A stretch of 64,000 nucleotides of DNA. It comes from Gordionus sp. m RMFG-2023 (taxonomy: Eukaryota > Nematomorpha > Gordioida > Chordodea > Parachordodidae). Shown piece after piece: positions 13,507 through 24,269 of this stretch. The position numbers were made by a program, and so were the translations under genes. The stretch lies in the NCBI RefSeq assembly GCF_954871325.1, contig NC_088776.1, positions 25,778,508 through 25,842,507 of the forward strand, given 5' to 3'. Positions within the stretch are counted from its first letter, which is position 1; each line of letters opens with the position of its first letter. The notes under the pieces were generated by a model. That model saw nothing but the letters and a program-made list of their open reading frames with translations. It had not been told where the DNA came from and ran no database searches.

Positions 13507-14862
13507 TAGTGTTGTTAAAACGCCGCAAGTCGCGACCCCGACCCAAAGCTCGGGTCGTTTTATTCGACTCCGACTCAATGTTTGGGTCGTTTTTTTCGAC
13601 TTCGACCCGAGTTCAAGCCGAAAAAAACGACTTCGACCAAAAATATGGGTCGTTTTTTCGACTCCGACCCAAGTCCAAGCCGAAAAAAACGACCTCGACC
13701 CAAAATATGGGTCGTTTTTTACGACTCCGACTCAAAATTTGGGTCGTATTTTTCGACTCAAACTTGAAATTTGGGTCGTATTTTTCGACTCAAACTTGAA
13801 GTTTAGATCGTATTTTTCGACTCCAACTCAAAGTTTGAAAAAGTTCAAAAATAGCGATTATGACAATTGTCACCTATCTATGATACATCCTCACTGAATT
13901 TTTAATTTAACATGTTTAGAATATATATTTTTAGATATTTCCTTTAAAAAAATTTGAAAAAGTTCAAAAATAGCGATTATGACAATTGTCACCTATCTAT
14001 GATACATCCTCACTGAATTTTTAATTTAACATGTTTAGAATATATAATTTTAGCAATTTGCTTTAAAAAAACTCAAAAAAGTTCAAAAATAGCGATTATG
14101 ACAATTACCACTTATCTATGGTACATCATCACTGAAATTTTGATTTAACATGTCTATACAATATATATTTTTATCTATTTCATTTAAAAAAGTTCAAAAA
14201 TAACCATCATGACAAATGGCACTTTTCTATGGTACATCTTCACTTAAAAATTTTAAAATATAACTGATGAATATTATAATTTAAAGAAGCTTTTAGTAAC
14301 TTTCCCGCCGATAATATTAATATATACTAATTGTTATTTGACTTTTGGTCGAAAAAAATGATCTAGATATTGGGTTAGGGGTGAAAAAGCAACCCTAACT
14401 TTAAGTCGTCTTTATAAAAAAAGATCCATATTTTGGGTCGGATTGAATAAAACGACCCGATGTTTGAGTCTGAGTCAGAAAAACGACCCAAACTTTGAGT
14501 TGGAGTCGAAAAATACGATCTAAACTTCAAGTTTGAGTCGAAAAATATGACCCAAACTTCAAGTTTGAGTCGAAAAATACGACCCAAATTTCAAGTTTGA
14601 ATCGAAAAATACAACCCAAATTTTGAGTCGGAGTCGTAAAAAACGACCCATATTTTGGGTCGAGGTCGTTTTTTTCGGCTTGGACTTGGGTCGGAGTCGA
14701 AAAAAACGACCCATATTTTGGGTCGAAGTCGTTTTTTTCGGCTTGAACTCGGGTCGAAGTCGTAAAAAACGAACAAAACTTTGAGTTGGAGTCGAAAAAA
14801 ACGACCCAAAATTTGGGTGAGCTCTGTTCGAGCCGACTCGGCTAAGCCGATTAACAACACTA
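13507..14862. mobile_element. hAT MITE K (TAGTGTTGTTAA ends) with inverted GGGTCG arrays
   Basis: The ends TAGTGTTGTTAA (13507) and TTAACAACACTA (to 14862) are perfect 12-bp inverted repeats, flanked by the perfect 8-bp duplication CATGCAAC (13499-13506 and 14863-14870). The interior is symmetric. Runs of CGACCCAAA...TTTGGGTCGTTTTTT words fill 13530-13845, and their inverted counterparts fill 14395-14820. Between them lie four degenerate units of about 119 bp carrying TGACAATTGTCA (13861, 13980) or variants of it (14099, 14210). There is no transposase, so it would need one in trans. Open frames of repeated FDSD or GRFFRL residues are by-products of the repeats. Confidence 0.93.
13530..14820. 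repeat. Inverted arrays of GGGTCG/CGACCC words inside K
   Basis: About 300 bp at 13530-13845 and 425 bp at 14395-14820 are made of repeated CGACCC / GGGTCG words spaced roughly 25-35 bp, each itself partly palindromic (CGACCCAAAATTTGGGTCG). The second block is the reverse complement of the first in general pattern. Subterminal arrays of short words are where hAT transposases are known to bind in other hAT elements; binding here is inference. Confidence 0.8.
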
Positions 14863-15142
14863 CATGCAACACTTACCAATCTACAAATATTACTTCCACA
14901 AAAGCCTTCCCAACCTTTTTTCAGATGGTGATAGAAAAAAAATATTTGTTAGATTTTTATCATGAAGATGTTAAAGTATCTTATGATGCCTTATTAGCTA
15001 AATAACTATGTTTATAAGATTAACTATGGTTGATATAGTTCCAAAATATGCTATGATTAATAGGGTTTATATATATTAGCAAATCTTACCATTAGTAAAC
15101 TAATAAGAGAACATTCTCTTTTTTAAGAAGAATAACAAAGCC

Positions 15143-15401
15143 CTGCAGAGGCACTATTTGCAGGGCACGACCCGTGTTTTTTTTTAAAAATTTTCAGGCA
15201 AGGCCCGGCTTTTTTTAAAATAAAATTTTCAGGCCCCGCCCGGATTTTTTAAAATAAATTATATTTATTTTTGATTTTTATTACTAATAATAACGATTTC
15301 AAATATAGGCTGTTTTAAAATATACAGCTCAGCTTGGGCTTGGCCCGGGCATATTTAAATAAATTAAAATACAGTCCGGGCCGGGCCTGCATGTCTTTGA
15401 A
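15143..15401. mobile_element. MITE-like GC-rich insert in element E
   Basis: The block begins CAGAGGCACTATTTGCAGGGC and ends GGGCCTGCATGTCTTTG. Reversed, the right end reads CAAAGACATGCAGGCCC, a fair inverted match apart from a six-base gap. The interior has GGCCCGG words around an AT-rich centre, like MITE J. No clear target duplication was found, so the limits are tentative. Confidence 0.45.
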
Positions 15402-16760
15402 AAACATACCAAGGTACAACTTCTGAAAGTAGATTGAAAGGTTTGGATCTTTTGAATATTCATAGGCATTTGACGACAAGCAAGGATGAGATAATTGAAA
15501 AATTAGCTCAATCCCAACGAAGATTGGATTTTACATTGTAAAACACACAAAATACAATTATTCCTAAGAAATTTTTTGTGTATTAATTTATATTTCCAAC
15601 ATTTAAATTTTTTATACTTTATATATAAATTTTAAATACTTATAAAATTCAAATTTCTATTTTTCATTTAAGAGATTTTACATATTATTCACATTAATTT
15701 AAAATTGTGTATTAAATATAGTTATTAGTCCTAATAAATTTATGCTTGATATTTTAAAAATACAATACTATTTCTTAAAAAAAATTATTATCCCCCCCCC
15801 CCCTCCTATCAACCAAATTCCTGCGTACGCGCCTGAGATTCTTTATAAATAAATATTCGAAACAGATACTAATATCTTATTAAAATGATAAAAGATACTT
15901 GTATCTTTTGCTAAATGTATCTTAAATATAGGATACTTTTTATATCACTACTATTAATAAGTATAAAATACAATTTTTATTATTTATTAGTGAAAAACAT
16001 AACATACCCCCATAATAAGAATGAATATTTATAATAATTAATAAAATATTTAGACGAGTTAATTATAATAATCAGGTATTTTAATATAGCCTTAGCACAT
16101 CATAGCATAGACAGGGATTAAGGCTAGTATTTCTAATGGGAGTTAAAATATTGATTTGCATAAGATTATCTAAAATTTATTAAATCAAATCATTATTTAT
16201 AAAAATAATAAATTTTTTAAATAATTTATCATTAAACCTTTGCCATTTCGGAGTATTTAACATTGTGTCAAAACTAAATAACCATATAATTGGAGCTGAT
16301 AAATGTTTTGCAATATTATATTTTTTTAAAAAATCCTTATTGGTAGAATCAGCTCAATGTTGTAAATATTATTAAACTAGCATTTGTTTCATTAAAAGAA
16401 AAATAATCATTTTCTTTATTAGATTTTAAATCTATTGGTGTTATAGTTTGAGCTTGATTATATACTACCTGCATTTAACATTTCTTTTAATAGTATCTTT
16501 TGAAAGTATATTTTTTATCATCTGACAAATTATTAAGTTCCTAAAATATGAATGTGATAATGAAGTCTAAAAAGCATAAAATTTTCCCTAATCTTTTGCT
16601 TATAGCATCTTATGCAGCATTTAATAAAGGTAGACAATATTGCAAACTTGAATATCTAAGTGCACCTATAAGTCCCTTTAACCACAGATAGTATGGGCAC
16701 TAATTCTTCATAAAATGCACTACTTTGAAATGGAATACAATGGATAAACATAATTATTAG

Positions 16761-17701
16761 CATAGATGTAGCCAGAGGGGGGAGGGCAAGGGGAAATCCC
16801 CCCCCCCCCCTTCAGAAATTTATCAATTTTTGAATATAATTTTAAGCTAATGAAAAATATCCCCCTTAATCTTCCCCCCACTCCCTGACCCTCAAAAATG
16901 TATGCATATATCTTAAAGAATAATTTGAAAGAAAGAATATAAAAGTTGATATTTTTTTATAAAACTATTCATCATAATTTATACATTTTCGGGAAAAAGC
17001 ATTTTTACATGTAAAAAGTGAACCAAAATGTTTTTTAAGAAATGGAATATAAGCCTAAGATAAGTCTTAAGACAAAAGTTAAATGTATTATAATTATTAA
17101 TAATAGATCCATAAAATTACTAAATAATATAATATATCAAATATAATTTTTTATAAAGTGAGTAATTTTAATTTATTTATCTTAATAAAAGTAAAATATA
17201 ATTATAAAACTATTGATAAAATTAAATCATAAATTAAATCAAAAAATTAAAGCAATTTCGTAAATTTACAGCATATCTAATTTTATCAATTATCATATGA
17301 CAATCAAGTAATTTTTACCAATATAGCGAATTATATATTTTACAGAAAACTATAAAATATTGATAAGGACATCAGAAAATATCTTTTAAAGACATTGTGG
17401 GATGAATAATATGAAAATTAATTTTTAATATCATTTTCTATTTAAAATAAATAGATGGCGTTAAATAATTGAATACAAATTGTGCTATATATTTTATATA
17501 AACTAATAAAAATATATTTCATATTTGTTTCAGGCTAATTTTTTTTTATTAAAATTAACCTCCTATCTTGTAAAAATATTTTATGACTATATATAGACTA
17601 AGGTAACCTGGCCGAAGGTCTGCCCAAATGGGGTATGGGGCGAAGGCCCCAGCAATTTTTTAATTCCCCCCCTCCTTAGGAAAATTTTGGCTACACCTAT
17701 G
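16761..17701. mobile_element. hAT MITE G with 8-bp target duplication
   Basis: The ends CATAGATGTAGCCAGAG (16761) and, on minus from 17701, CATAGGTGTAGCCAAAA are inverted repeats flanked by the perfect 8-bp duplication ATTATTAG (16753-16760 and 17702-17709). A run of C residues sits near each end. The 0.94-kb interior has no transposase motif. It lies inside hAT remnant F, about 0.24 kb upstream of the VKOR start codon. Confidence 0.9.
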
Positions 17702-17936
17702 ATTATTAGTATTTTTAAATATTCAATAAATAACATTAAGATAGATTTAAAAAAAAATTTTATCACAGGGTCTCGCGGGGAGACTAGATCAGAAAAAAAA
17801 TTATTTTGTAATTTTTGACCTCGCCTAGACTGACTATTCATTTATTAAACAAGGACCTTATGAAATTCACGTTTTATTGCTCTTTCTAAGAGTTAAAATA
17901 TTGATATCTGTCGTTAATTTGACGCTATAAATTAAA

Positions 17937-18667
17937 ATGTGTTCGCAAATGTCATCACAAGCAAGTTTTTTTAATAATTTAAATTTTTATCGTAAGCTTA
18001 ATTGTTTTTGGTGCTTTATTGGGTTATTATTATGCATTTATACTTTACACGTCGAATATTCTATTGAAAACCAGCGGAATTACCAGCCCTTTTGTGAAAT
18101 AAACCCAAATATAAATTGTAGTCATGTTTTTATGTCCAAGTTTAATATGATTTTATATGATTTCTATTTAAGTTTACTTAAATTTGTTATTTAAATTAAA
18201 TCTTATACATATAATAACATTAATTTATTATATTATAGATGGAGTAAGAGTTTTGGACTTTTGCAAGATATTTTAGGAGAACAACATTGGCTTATCCTAC
18301 CAAATCCTATTTTTGCTATTGCATTTTACCTATTTCAATTGGTTTTATGTAAGTATTAAAACCATAATTATTATTTCAAAATTAAACATTTGCTTTTCTA
18401 TATTTAGGTGAGTTTGTTAATATTAAAACTGCCTTTCTACAATTATTCCTATCCATTTTGGCTAATTTAGCAACAGTTTGGTTAGCTTACATTTTGATTC
18501 AACTTTCTAATGTTTGCCTTGTATGTGTTAGTAGTTATCTTGTTAATTTAATATTACTTTATATACATATTAAGAAATATTGCATATTTAAAAATATTAA
18601 AATTGTTAAATCCACCATCGGTACTAGTTTTCCAAGTTCCTCAAATTATAGAAACAAGAGGGATTGA
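17937..18667 (+). CDS. VKORC1L1: Vitamin K epoxide reductase family protein (VKOR), complete
   Basis: VKOR is an ER membrane enzyme that reduces vitamin K epoxide and quinone using active-site thiols. Three exons, 17937-18139, 18239-18348 and 18408-18667, join in phase with GT/AG introns of 99 and 59 bp and encode 190 residues. Human VKORC1 has 163 residues and VKORC1L1 has 176. Visible landmarks are the loop cysteines C53 and C61 (FCEINPNINCSHVF), the conserved WSKSFGLL block (69-76), N90 in NPIF, four hydrophobic segments (about 21-40, 92-108, 113-131 and 130-160) and the redox pair CLVC at 141-144. The warfarin-contact triplet Thr-Tyr-Ala after the CXXC in human VKORC1 reads Ser-Tyr-Leu here. 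AATAAA at 18794-18799 is a likely poly(A) signal. The upstream region is transposon remnant, so the promoter was not recognised. Whether it is VKORC1 or VKORC1L1 cannot be settled; the symbol is a family label. Confidence 0.95.
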
Positions 18668-20207
18668 TGACATATATTTCCAATCTTTTCTATTTATCTA
18701 TTGATAAATATTATAATTACATGTTTGCTCAAAAAAAATTGTTTTAAATTTACTTGTATATATATATATATATATAAATTTATACACATTTTTAATAAAC
18801 TATTGTTTTTCTTGGATTTTCTCAATTTTTTTATTACCTTTATTAGAGTTCCGTAGGCTGGGCCATGCTGGCAGTAAGTAGCATCAATAAAATATAGGAC
18901 AGGATTGGTCTATGGCTTAAAAAATATTGATGTTATATGTTGTATTTCCTTCCCCTTCTATTTTTTTAGATTGATCATAATTATAAAATGAATTTAGTAA
19001 ATAAACATTTTTTAAAAAAATCATGAGATGCCTGGTGGGAAATATTTACTATGGATTTTCATATCATATGTTAATAAAATAGTAATCATCATTAAATTAT
19101 CAAGGTTATTGATTTTTATTTAATGCATTACTCACTATCATTAATTATATAAATCTCATTTACACTTTATTTTGAAAGTTGCTATGTTACCTCATTAAAA
19201 GATGCCAAAATTTTAAAGTATTTTAGTGAAAAAGCATAGTTTATTAATAGGTTAGGAAAAATTATTTTAGAAAAAAAAATCACAATATGATATTAATGAC
19301 AATTTTTTAGAATTGGCTTGTCTTTAAGCAAAGTTATCAAAAAATAAAATATTTTCACTCATTAAAATTTATAGTAAGAACATAATGCAATGCATTATAT
19401 CATCCTAATAATTTTAATTCAGATTCAGAATTTGATGAAAAAAAATTAAACATTGAAAACTAAAACAGATCTACTTTAAAAGTTTATTCAAAAATCTCTC
19501 TTCCTAAAAAAAATGTTCAGCTTTTATATAAGAAAATTTTAGTTTATTAATTAAGACCATTTTGTTTTATTTTAAATATTTAATTTATTTAAGCAATTTT
19601 AATACTATACAACTTTAATATTGGTGTATATTCTAAATTACATTTTTGAAGAGAATAATTTTTGTAAAAAAGTTTGAAATAGAATATTTATTAACAGTAA
19701 TAATCAAGTTTGAATTTAGCTGCCTAATAACTGTTCCTTCCATGCAGTATTATAAATCTGCATATAAGATATCCCTATATAAAAAGGCAATCTTGATTTT
19801 AATGCTTTTGGATCAATATAGGACAAAAACCCATAGAATATAAACCATTATAACAATGTCTTAAAATAAATTAAATTCAACATAAACAACTTAAAATTTT
19901 TAATAAATTAAACAAATAGTGCAACTGAGACTGACATACATATTGTTATATTCAAAGACAAATTTCAGTAAATTCCTAGGAAGATTTGACCCAATCAGCA
20001 AAAAAATCTTTTCATTAGATTGGATTTGGAGTGGTTCATTCCAAACTTGGAATTGATTGCATCTTCTTTTATTAAGAATTTTTTTTTAAAGATTATCGCA
20101 TTTTTTCTTTTTTAAATTCTATAAAAAAAATTTGAAATCGTATATTTAATTTTTGAAATTTTATAGAATTATATTTTGGTCATGTTTTTATTTTTCTTTT
20201 AAAATGT
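18668..20207. other. Intergenic AT-rich stretch
   Basis: It contains the VKOR 3' UTR, a (TA)n run near 18756-18775 and otherwise low-complexity sequence. A possible exon at 19747-19842 follows a good-looking 3' splice site (CTGTTCCTTCCATGCAG) and reads YYKSAYKISLYKKAILILML, but the protein was not recognised. Another short open patch near 19985-20045 reads SKKIFSLDWIWSGSFQTWN. Neither is supported further. Confidence 0.4.
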
Positions 20208-21235
20208 CTTGTTTACAGGGTTGTTGCTAGCCTTTACAATTTCAAGGGGCTCAACTAAAAATTTTTTTACGGAGGACAAAGCCACCAATACCCCCAATTT
20301 GCGGGCCTTCAGCCCACTTTTATATTCATATAATATACTTTTTTTAAATTTGCTAACTCTAAACATTTATTCTGAATTTCATATTTTGTCATTTATTATA
20401 TTTTGCATGCAAAATAAAGTAATATCAATCATTGACTATCATATAAATACAAAACATATCTAAAAATAATTTTTTTAATACAAAATCTATTTATTACAGT
20501 ATAAAATATTTTTGATGGTTGATATAAAAAAATGTCTAAAGAATTACAAGTGATAAAAAGGGTTAATTAATTCATATATATGCCTCAATTGATAATGGTT
20601 TTTAAAAACCACATAAGGCTATATAATTCTTAGCAACTTACATTGACAAAAGGTCACAAAACTATTATAACTGTTACCATTTTAGACAATGTTTTATAGA
20701 ATGGACTAATAAGAAAAAATTTATAGGCTTTACCAAATTAACAATTCTTGAATAGAATATAACCAACCAACCCAAATCATAAAACTATATGGTAGTTAGA
20801 GCTTCCTCTTAGATGACATGATGGAAGCTAGAGAGGTAATCGAGAAAATTATTGAGATATTAAATTTCTAAAGGATTATCTTCCATTTTTAATGATATAT
20901 AAACGACTACACAGTTGGCCATTTTTGCATATCTAAAATATGCAATCATATGCTCTCAGCAGCAGTAGTAATAATTAGTGTTGTTAATTTGCTTGGTCGT
21001 AAAATTTACGACCCAATTTTGTGCTCATGCCTGCTCTGAGCACGAACCCTGAGCACAGACCCAGGGACCCGGCACAAAAACCCATTTATTTTTAACTTTT
21101 TTTTTGAACTTAGAAAAGTATACTTAAGATTTATTCATTAAAAGAACAAGCGTTCCCTCTCGGTCTCGATAGGCTAATAGGGCTAGGTGTGTTAATTATA
21201 TACTGTAGTCTACTAGTAATCATAATTATTATTCT

Positions 21236-21800
21236 AGATGGGTGGGTCCAAGAGGTTATGAATATTTTTAACAACATGATGATATTGATATTATGGGCGT
21301 CAAATAAAAGGTGTTTTAATTAAATTTTGACTTTAACACTTATTATTAATATTCTAATTAGGCGGGTACTAGGTCTTAAGAGGTCAGAGATATTTTTAAC
21401 AATGGAAAATATTGATATGGGCGTCAAATAAAAGGGAATTTAATTATATCTTGATTGTAATCTAAATTATTATTCAAAGTGGGCGGGTCTAGGAGGGCAC
21501 AGGAATATTTTTAACAATGCACTATTTATCCGCAATTTGAAAATTTGACCTGAAAACCCTGTTCACATTATTTAATAAATATATATTTTATTATATCATA
21601 TTTGATATTCCCGGCACAAAAACCCATTTATTTTTTTCCCCAAAATTATATATAAAATTTATTCATTAGGAGATCAGGCGTTCCCTCTCTACTCTGTACT
21701 GTAGGCTAAGGGCTTAGAAGGGGCAGGAATATTTTTATCCAAAATAATAATATAGGTAGTCCTGAGGAGTCAGGAATATTATTATCAAAGCAAAATATTG
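21236..21800. repeat. Roughly 120-bp tandem repeat near the left end of A2
   Basis: A block with GGCGGGTC...GGTCA.GAATATTTTTAACAA followed by ATTGATATGGGCGTCAAATAAAAG recurs at about 21240, 21361 and 21481, with a weaker fourth copy at 21715-21780. A second duplication links 21065-21185 and 21610-21715 (GGCACAAAAACCCATTTATT and GCGTTCCCTCTC). No coding potential was seen. Confidence 0.7.
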
Positions 21801-22154
21801 ACTAACAAAACTGATTATGACTTACGATGAACTATATTGTGTTTATGAATATATTTTAACATTTTATTTTTAGTAAATTTACCAACCAAGGGCATCCTAT
21901 AAATAATAGGATTTCTTTGATTTCCTTTTAAAAAGACCTGTTGTTGTAAATTTAACTAGAATATAATTTAAATAATTATTAAAAAATAAGAATATATTTT
22001 TAATATTTCTACTACAATGAAACGATACACATGTTTAAATATACTATAAAAGGGGGTAAACAAAATAAGCAAAATAAGATTTTATTTTTAATAGAATAAG
22101 ATTGAAATTAAATATGGACAAGCAATTAATTAAGAAGATTAATATAGTTGATTA

Positions 22155-23905
22155 ATCCAGGGTTTTACAAAAATCTTCAAATAAAAATTTGAAGATTTTT
22201 TTCGCCCAAAATTTTGAGGAAAAAATCTTTGAAGATCAATTTTTTGCGAAGATTTTTTCGCTAAAAAAAATTTTGAGCTTGCTCAAAGAAGATTTTTGAG
22301 CAAAATAAAAAATATTTTTTGTAAAAAAATCTTCTATAATTTTGAGAAAATATTTTGAGAATTTTATAATAAAATAAAATCTTTTGTAAGGAAATCTTTA
22401 TTAAAATATTTTTGAAATTTTGATCTTAAAATTTTTTGGTAAATTCTTTAAAAATAAAATTTTTGATATATATTATTTTATTATGTTAATGAAAATATTT
22501 TTTTTGAATAGGTTGTAAATGTGAGAATTGGTCATAATACCGACTGCATTTTTTTTAATATTTGGAATAAGTAATAATGATTATTTTAAAAATGTAATGT
22601 CATAATTTTAATGTTTTATATTTAATGTAAACTATAAAAGTGACAATTGTCATAATACTCATCTCAGAACCTTTAAAAATAATTATAATTAAAAAAGGCT
22701 AGTTGAGCATGTTTTGAGATGGTTTCAGTGATTGTAAAGCATATAAAGGTGACAATTGTCATAATACTTATTTCACATATGTTTTAATTGGAAATAGAGA
22801 AAAATGATTATTTCAAACATGAATTAATATAATGTGTAAACTATAAAAGTGACAATTGTCATAATATTCATAACAGAACCTATAAAAATAATTTTATTTT
22901 TAGGTATTAAATAGGCGAGAAAAAATTTTTTGAACATGTTTCGAGATGGTTTTAATGATATTGTCATAATCGTTATTTTTGAACTTTTTTGAATTTTTTT
23001 GAAGCAACAGAGTAAAATAATAAATTGTAAACATGTTAAATTGAAATTTAAATGTGGATGTACCATAGAAAAGTGACAATTGTCATAATCGTTATTTTTA
23101 ATCTTTTTTGAATTTTTTTGAAGCAAAAGGGTAAAATTATATATTGTAAACATGTTAAATAAAAATTTCAGTGAAGATGTACCATAGAAATGTGACAATT
23201 ATCATAATTGTTATCTTTGAACTTTTTTGAATTTTTTTATAAGCAAATAGGTAAAAATATATATTGTAAACCTGTTAAATTAAAATTTCAGTGATGTACC
23301 ATAGAAAAGTGACAATTGTCATAATCGTTATTTTTAATCTTTTTTGATTTTTTTTGAAGAAATTATATATTGTAAACTTATTAAATTAAAATTTCACTGA
23401 AGATCTACCATAGAAAAGTAAAATTGTCTTAATCGTCATTTTTAATCTTTTTTAAATTTTTTTGAACTTACAGGGTAAAATAATAAATTGTAAACTTGTT
23501 AAATTTAAATGTGGATGTACCATAGATAAGTGACAATTGTCATAATGGCCATTTTTAATCTTTTTGGAATTTTTTTGAAGCAAAAGGGTAAAATAATAAA
23601 TTATAAACATGTAAAATTAAAATTTAAATGAGGATGTACTATAGAAATGTGACAATTGTCATAAACGTTTATTTTAATCTTTTTTGAATTTTTTTTAAGC
23701 AAAAGGGTAAAACTATATATTGTAAACATGTTAAATTAAAATTTCAGTGGAGATCTACCATAGAAAAGTGACAATTGTCATAATCGTTATTTTTAATCTT
23801 TTTTGAATTATTTTGAAGCAAAAATATAAAATTATATATTGTAAATATGTTAAATTAAAATTTAAATGAGGATGTACCATAGAAAAATGACAATTGTCTT
23901 GATCA
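22155..23905 (+). repeat. Left inner arm: array of ~119-bp units with TGACAATTGTCA
   Basis: The perfect 12-bp palindrome TGACAATTGTCA starts at 22641, 22750, 22850, 23074, 23310, 23531, 23650 and 23769, with one-base variants at 23193 and 23888. From 23074 on the spacing is about 112-119 bp. Each unit also has TACCATAGAAAAG before it and ATCTTTTTTGAATTTTTTTGAAGC after it. The outer part (22155-22470) is a poly-A/T tract built on GAAGATTTTT words. The arm is inverted at 26260-27600. Confidence 0.9.
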
Positions 23906-24269
23906 TTATGATCATTTTAGAATTTATTTGCTGAAACGAGCAGGTTTTTAGCTGAAACCCGTCCATGGGCGGCCTAGCTTAATAATTTTAAAAAGTGCGA
24001 GCGAATCGGTTACAAAATTTTAACAATTAGCGGGCTAAAAAATTTTAACTTTAGTTTATTATTTAAAATCTATTAGGTAAACATTAAAAAGAATCTATGA
24101 ATATAATTCCCAGGAAATAAAATTCCCATTTTTTAAGATATTAAAAATTACAAAATTAGTAAAATAGTCACTATCTCCAGGTCTCTTAAATCTTTCTACA
24201 TCTACATGTTGGTACCAATTAACATTATATTGTTTATTATATATAATCTTTTAGATTTTTCCTCACAGG

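Larger units (their letters stand above)
8860..15545 (+). pseudogene. hAT transposase of element E, split and decayed
   Basis: Three coding patches survive. At about 9000-9160 the frame reads NYTTILCITFQKHNTD. After the I insertion, at about 13340-13470, it reads VIVESKAELYVF...RLAARQAH. Close to the right end, at 15405-15545, it reads TTSESRLKGLDLLNIHRH and then EKLAQSQRRLDF, the typical C-terminal tail of P52rIPK-like hAT transposases (ERL.GLALLNIHR...). A patch at 14880-15005 (FPTFFQMVIEKKYLL) may be a remnant of the middle part. Stops and frame changes are frequent, so it is inactive. Confidence 0.6.
8491..15835 (+). mobile_element. hAT element E with 8-bp target duplication
   Basis: The ends are imperfect inverted repeats: CAGGCACGTACGCAG at 8491 and, read on minus from 15835, CAGGCGCGTACGCAG. 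They are flanked by a perfect 8-bp duplication AGATTCTT at 8483-8490 and 15836-15843. That site occurs once, unoccupied, in the homologous positions 35868-35875 and 9849-9856. Long C runs lie just inside both ends. E carries a decayed hAT transposase (8860-9160, 13331-13470, 15405-15545) and is split by element I (9161-13330) and MITE K (13507-14862). Confidence 0.9.
8440..17730 (-). mobile_element. hAT remnant F (CAGAGTTGGGCAGG family), split by elements E and G
   Basis: F is the host sequence of two nested insertions. Its pieces are about 8440-8490, 15836-16760 and 17702 to roughly 17730. They match element C (35819-36231 and 41420-41930) and copy H (9810-10770). Shared blocks include TCTAGATAC...AGATTCTTTAT, the run of ATACTTGTATCTTTTG words, and on the minus strand the hAT block that in C reads YCLPLLEAIKDGMCKRFGK. 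The outer ends of F are eroded, so its limits are approximate. With E removed, the junction restores a single AGATTCTT as in C and H. Confidence 0.7.

Noticed and set aside
13500-13799. ORFs with repeated FDSD, GRFFRL and KPKKTTSTQNMG residues (also 14375-14879 on minus)
   Set aside because: They are translations of the GGGTCG/CGACCC repeat arrays inside MITE K and begin in the flanking target duplication.
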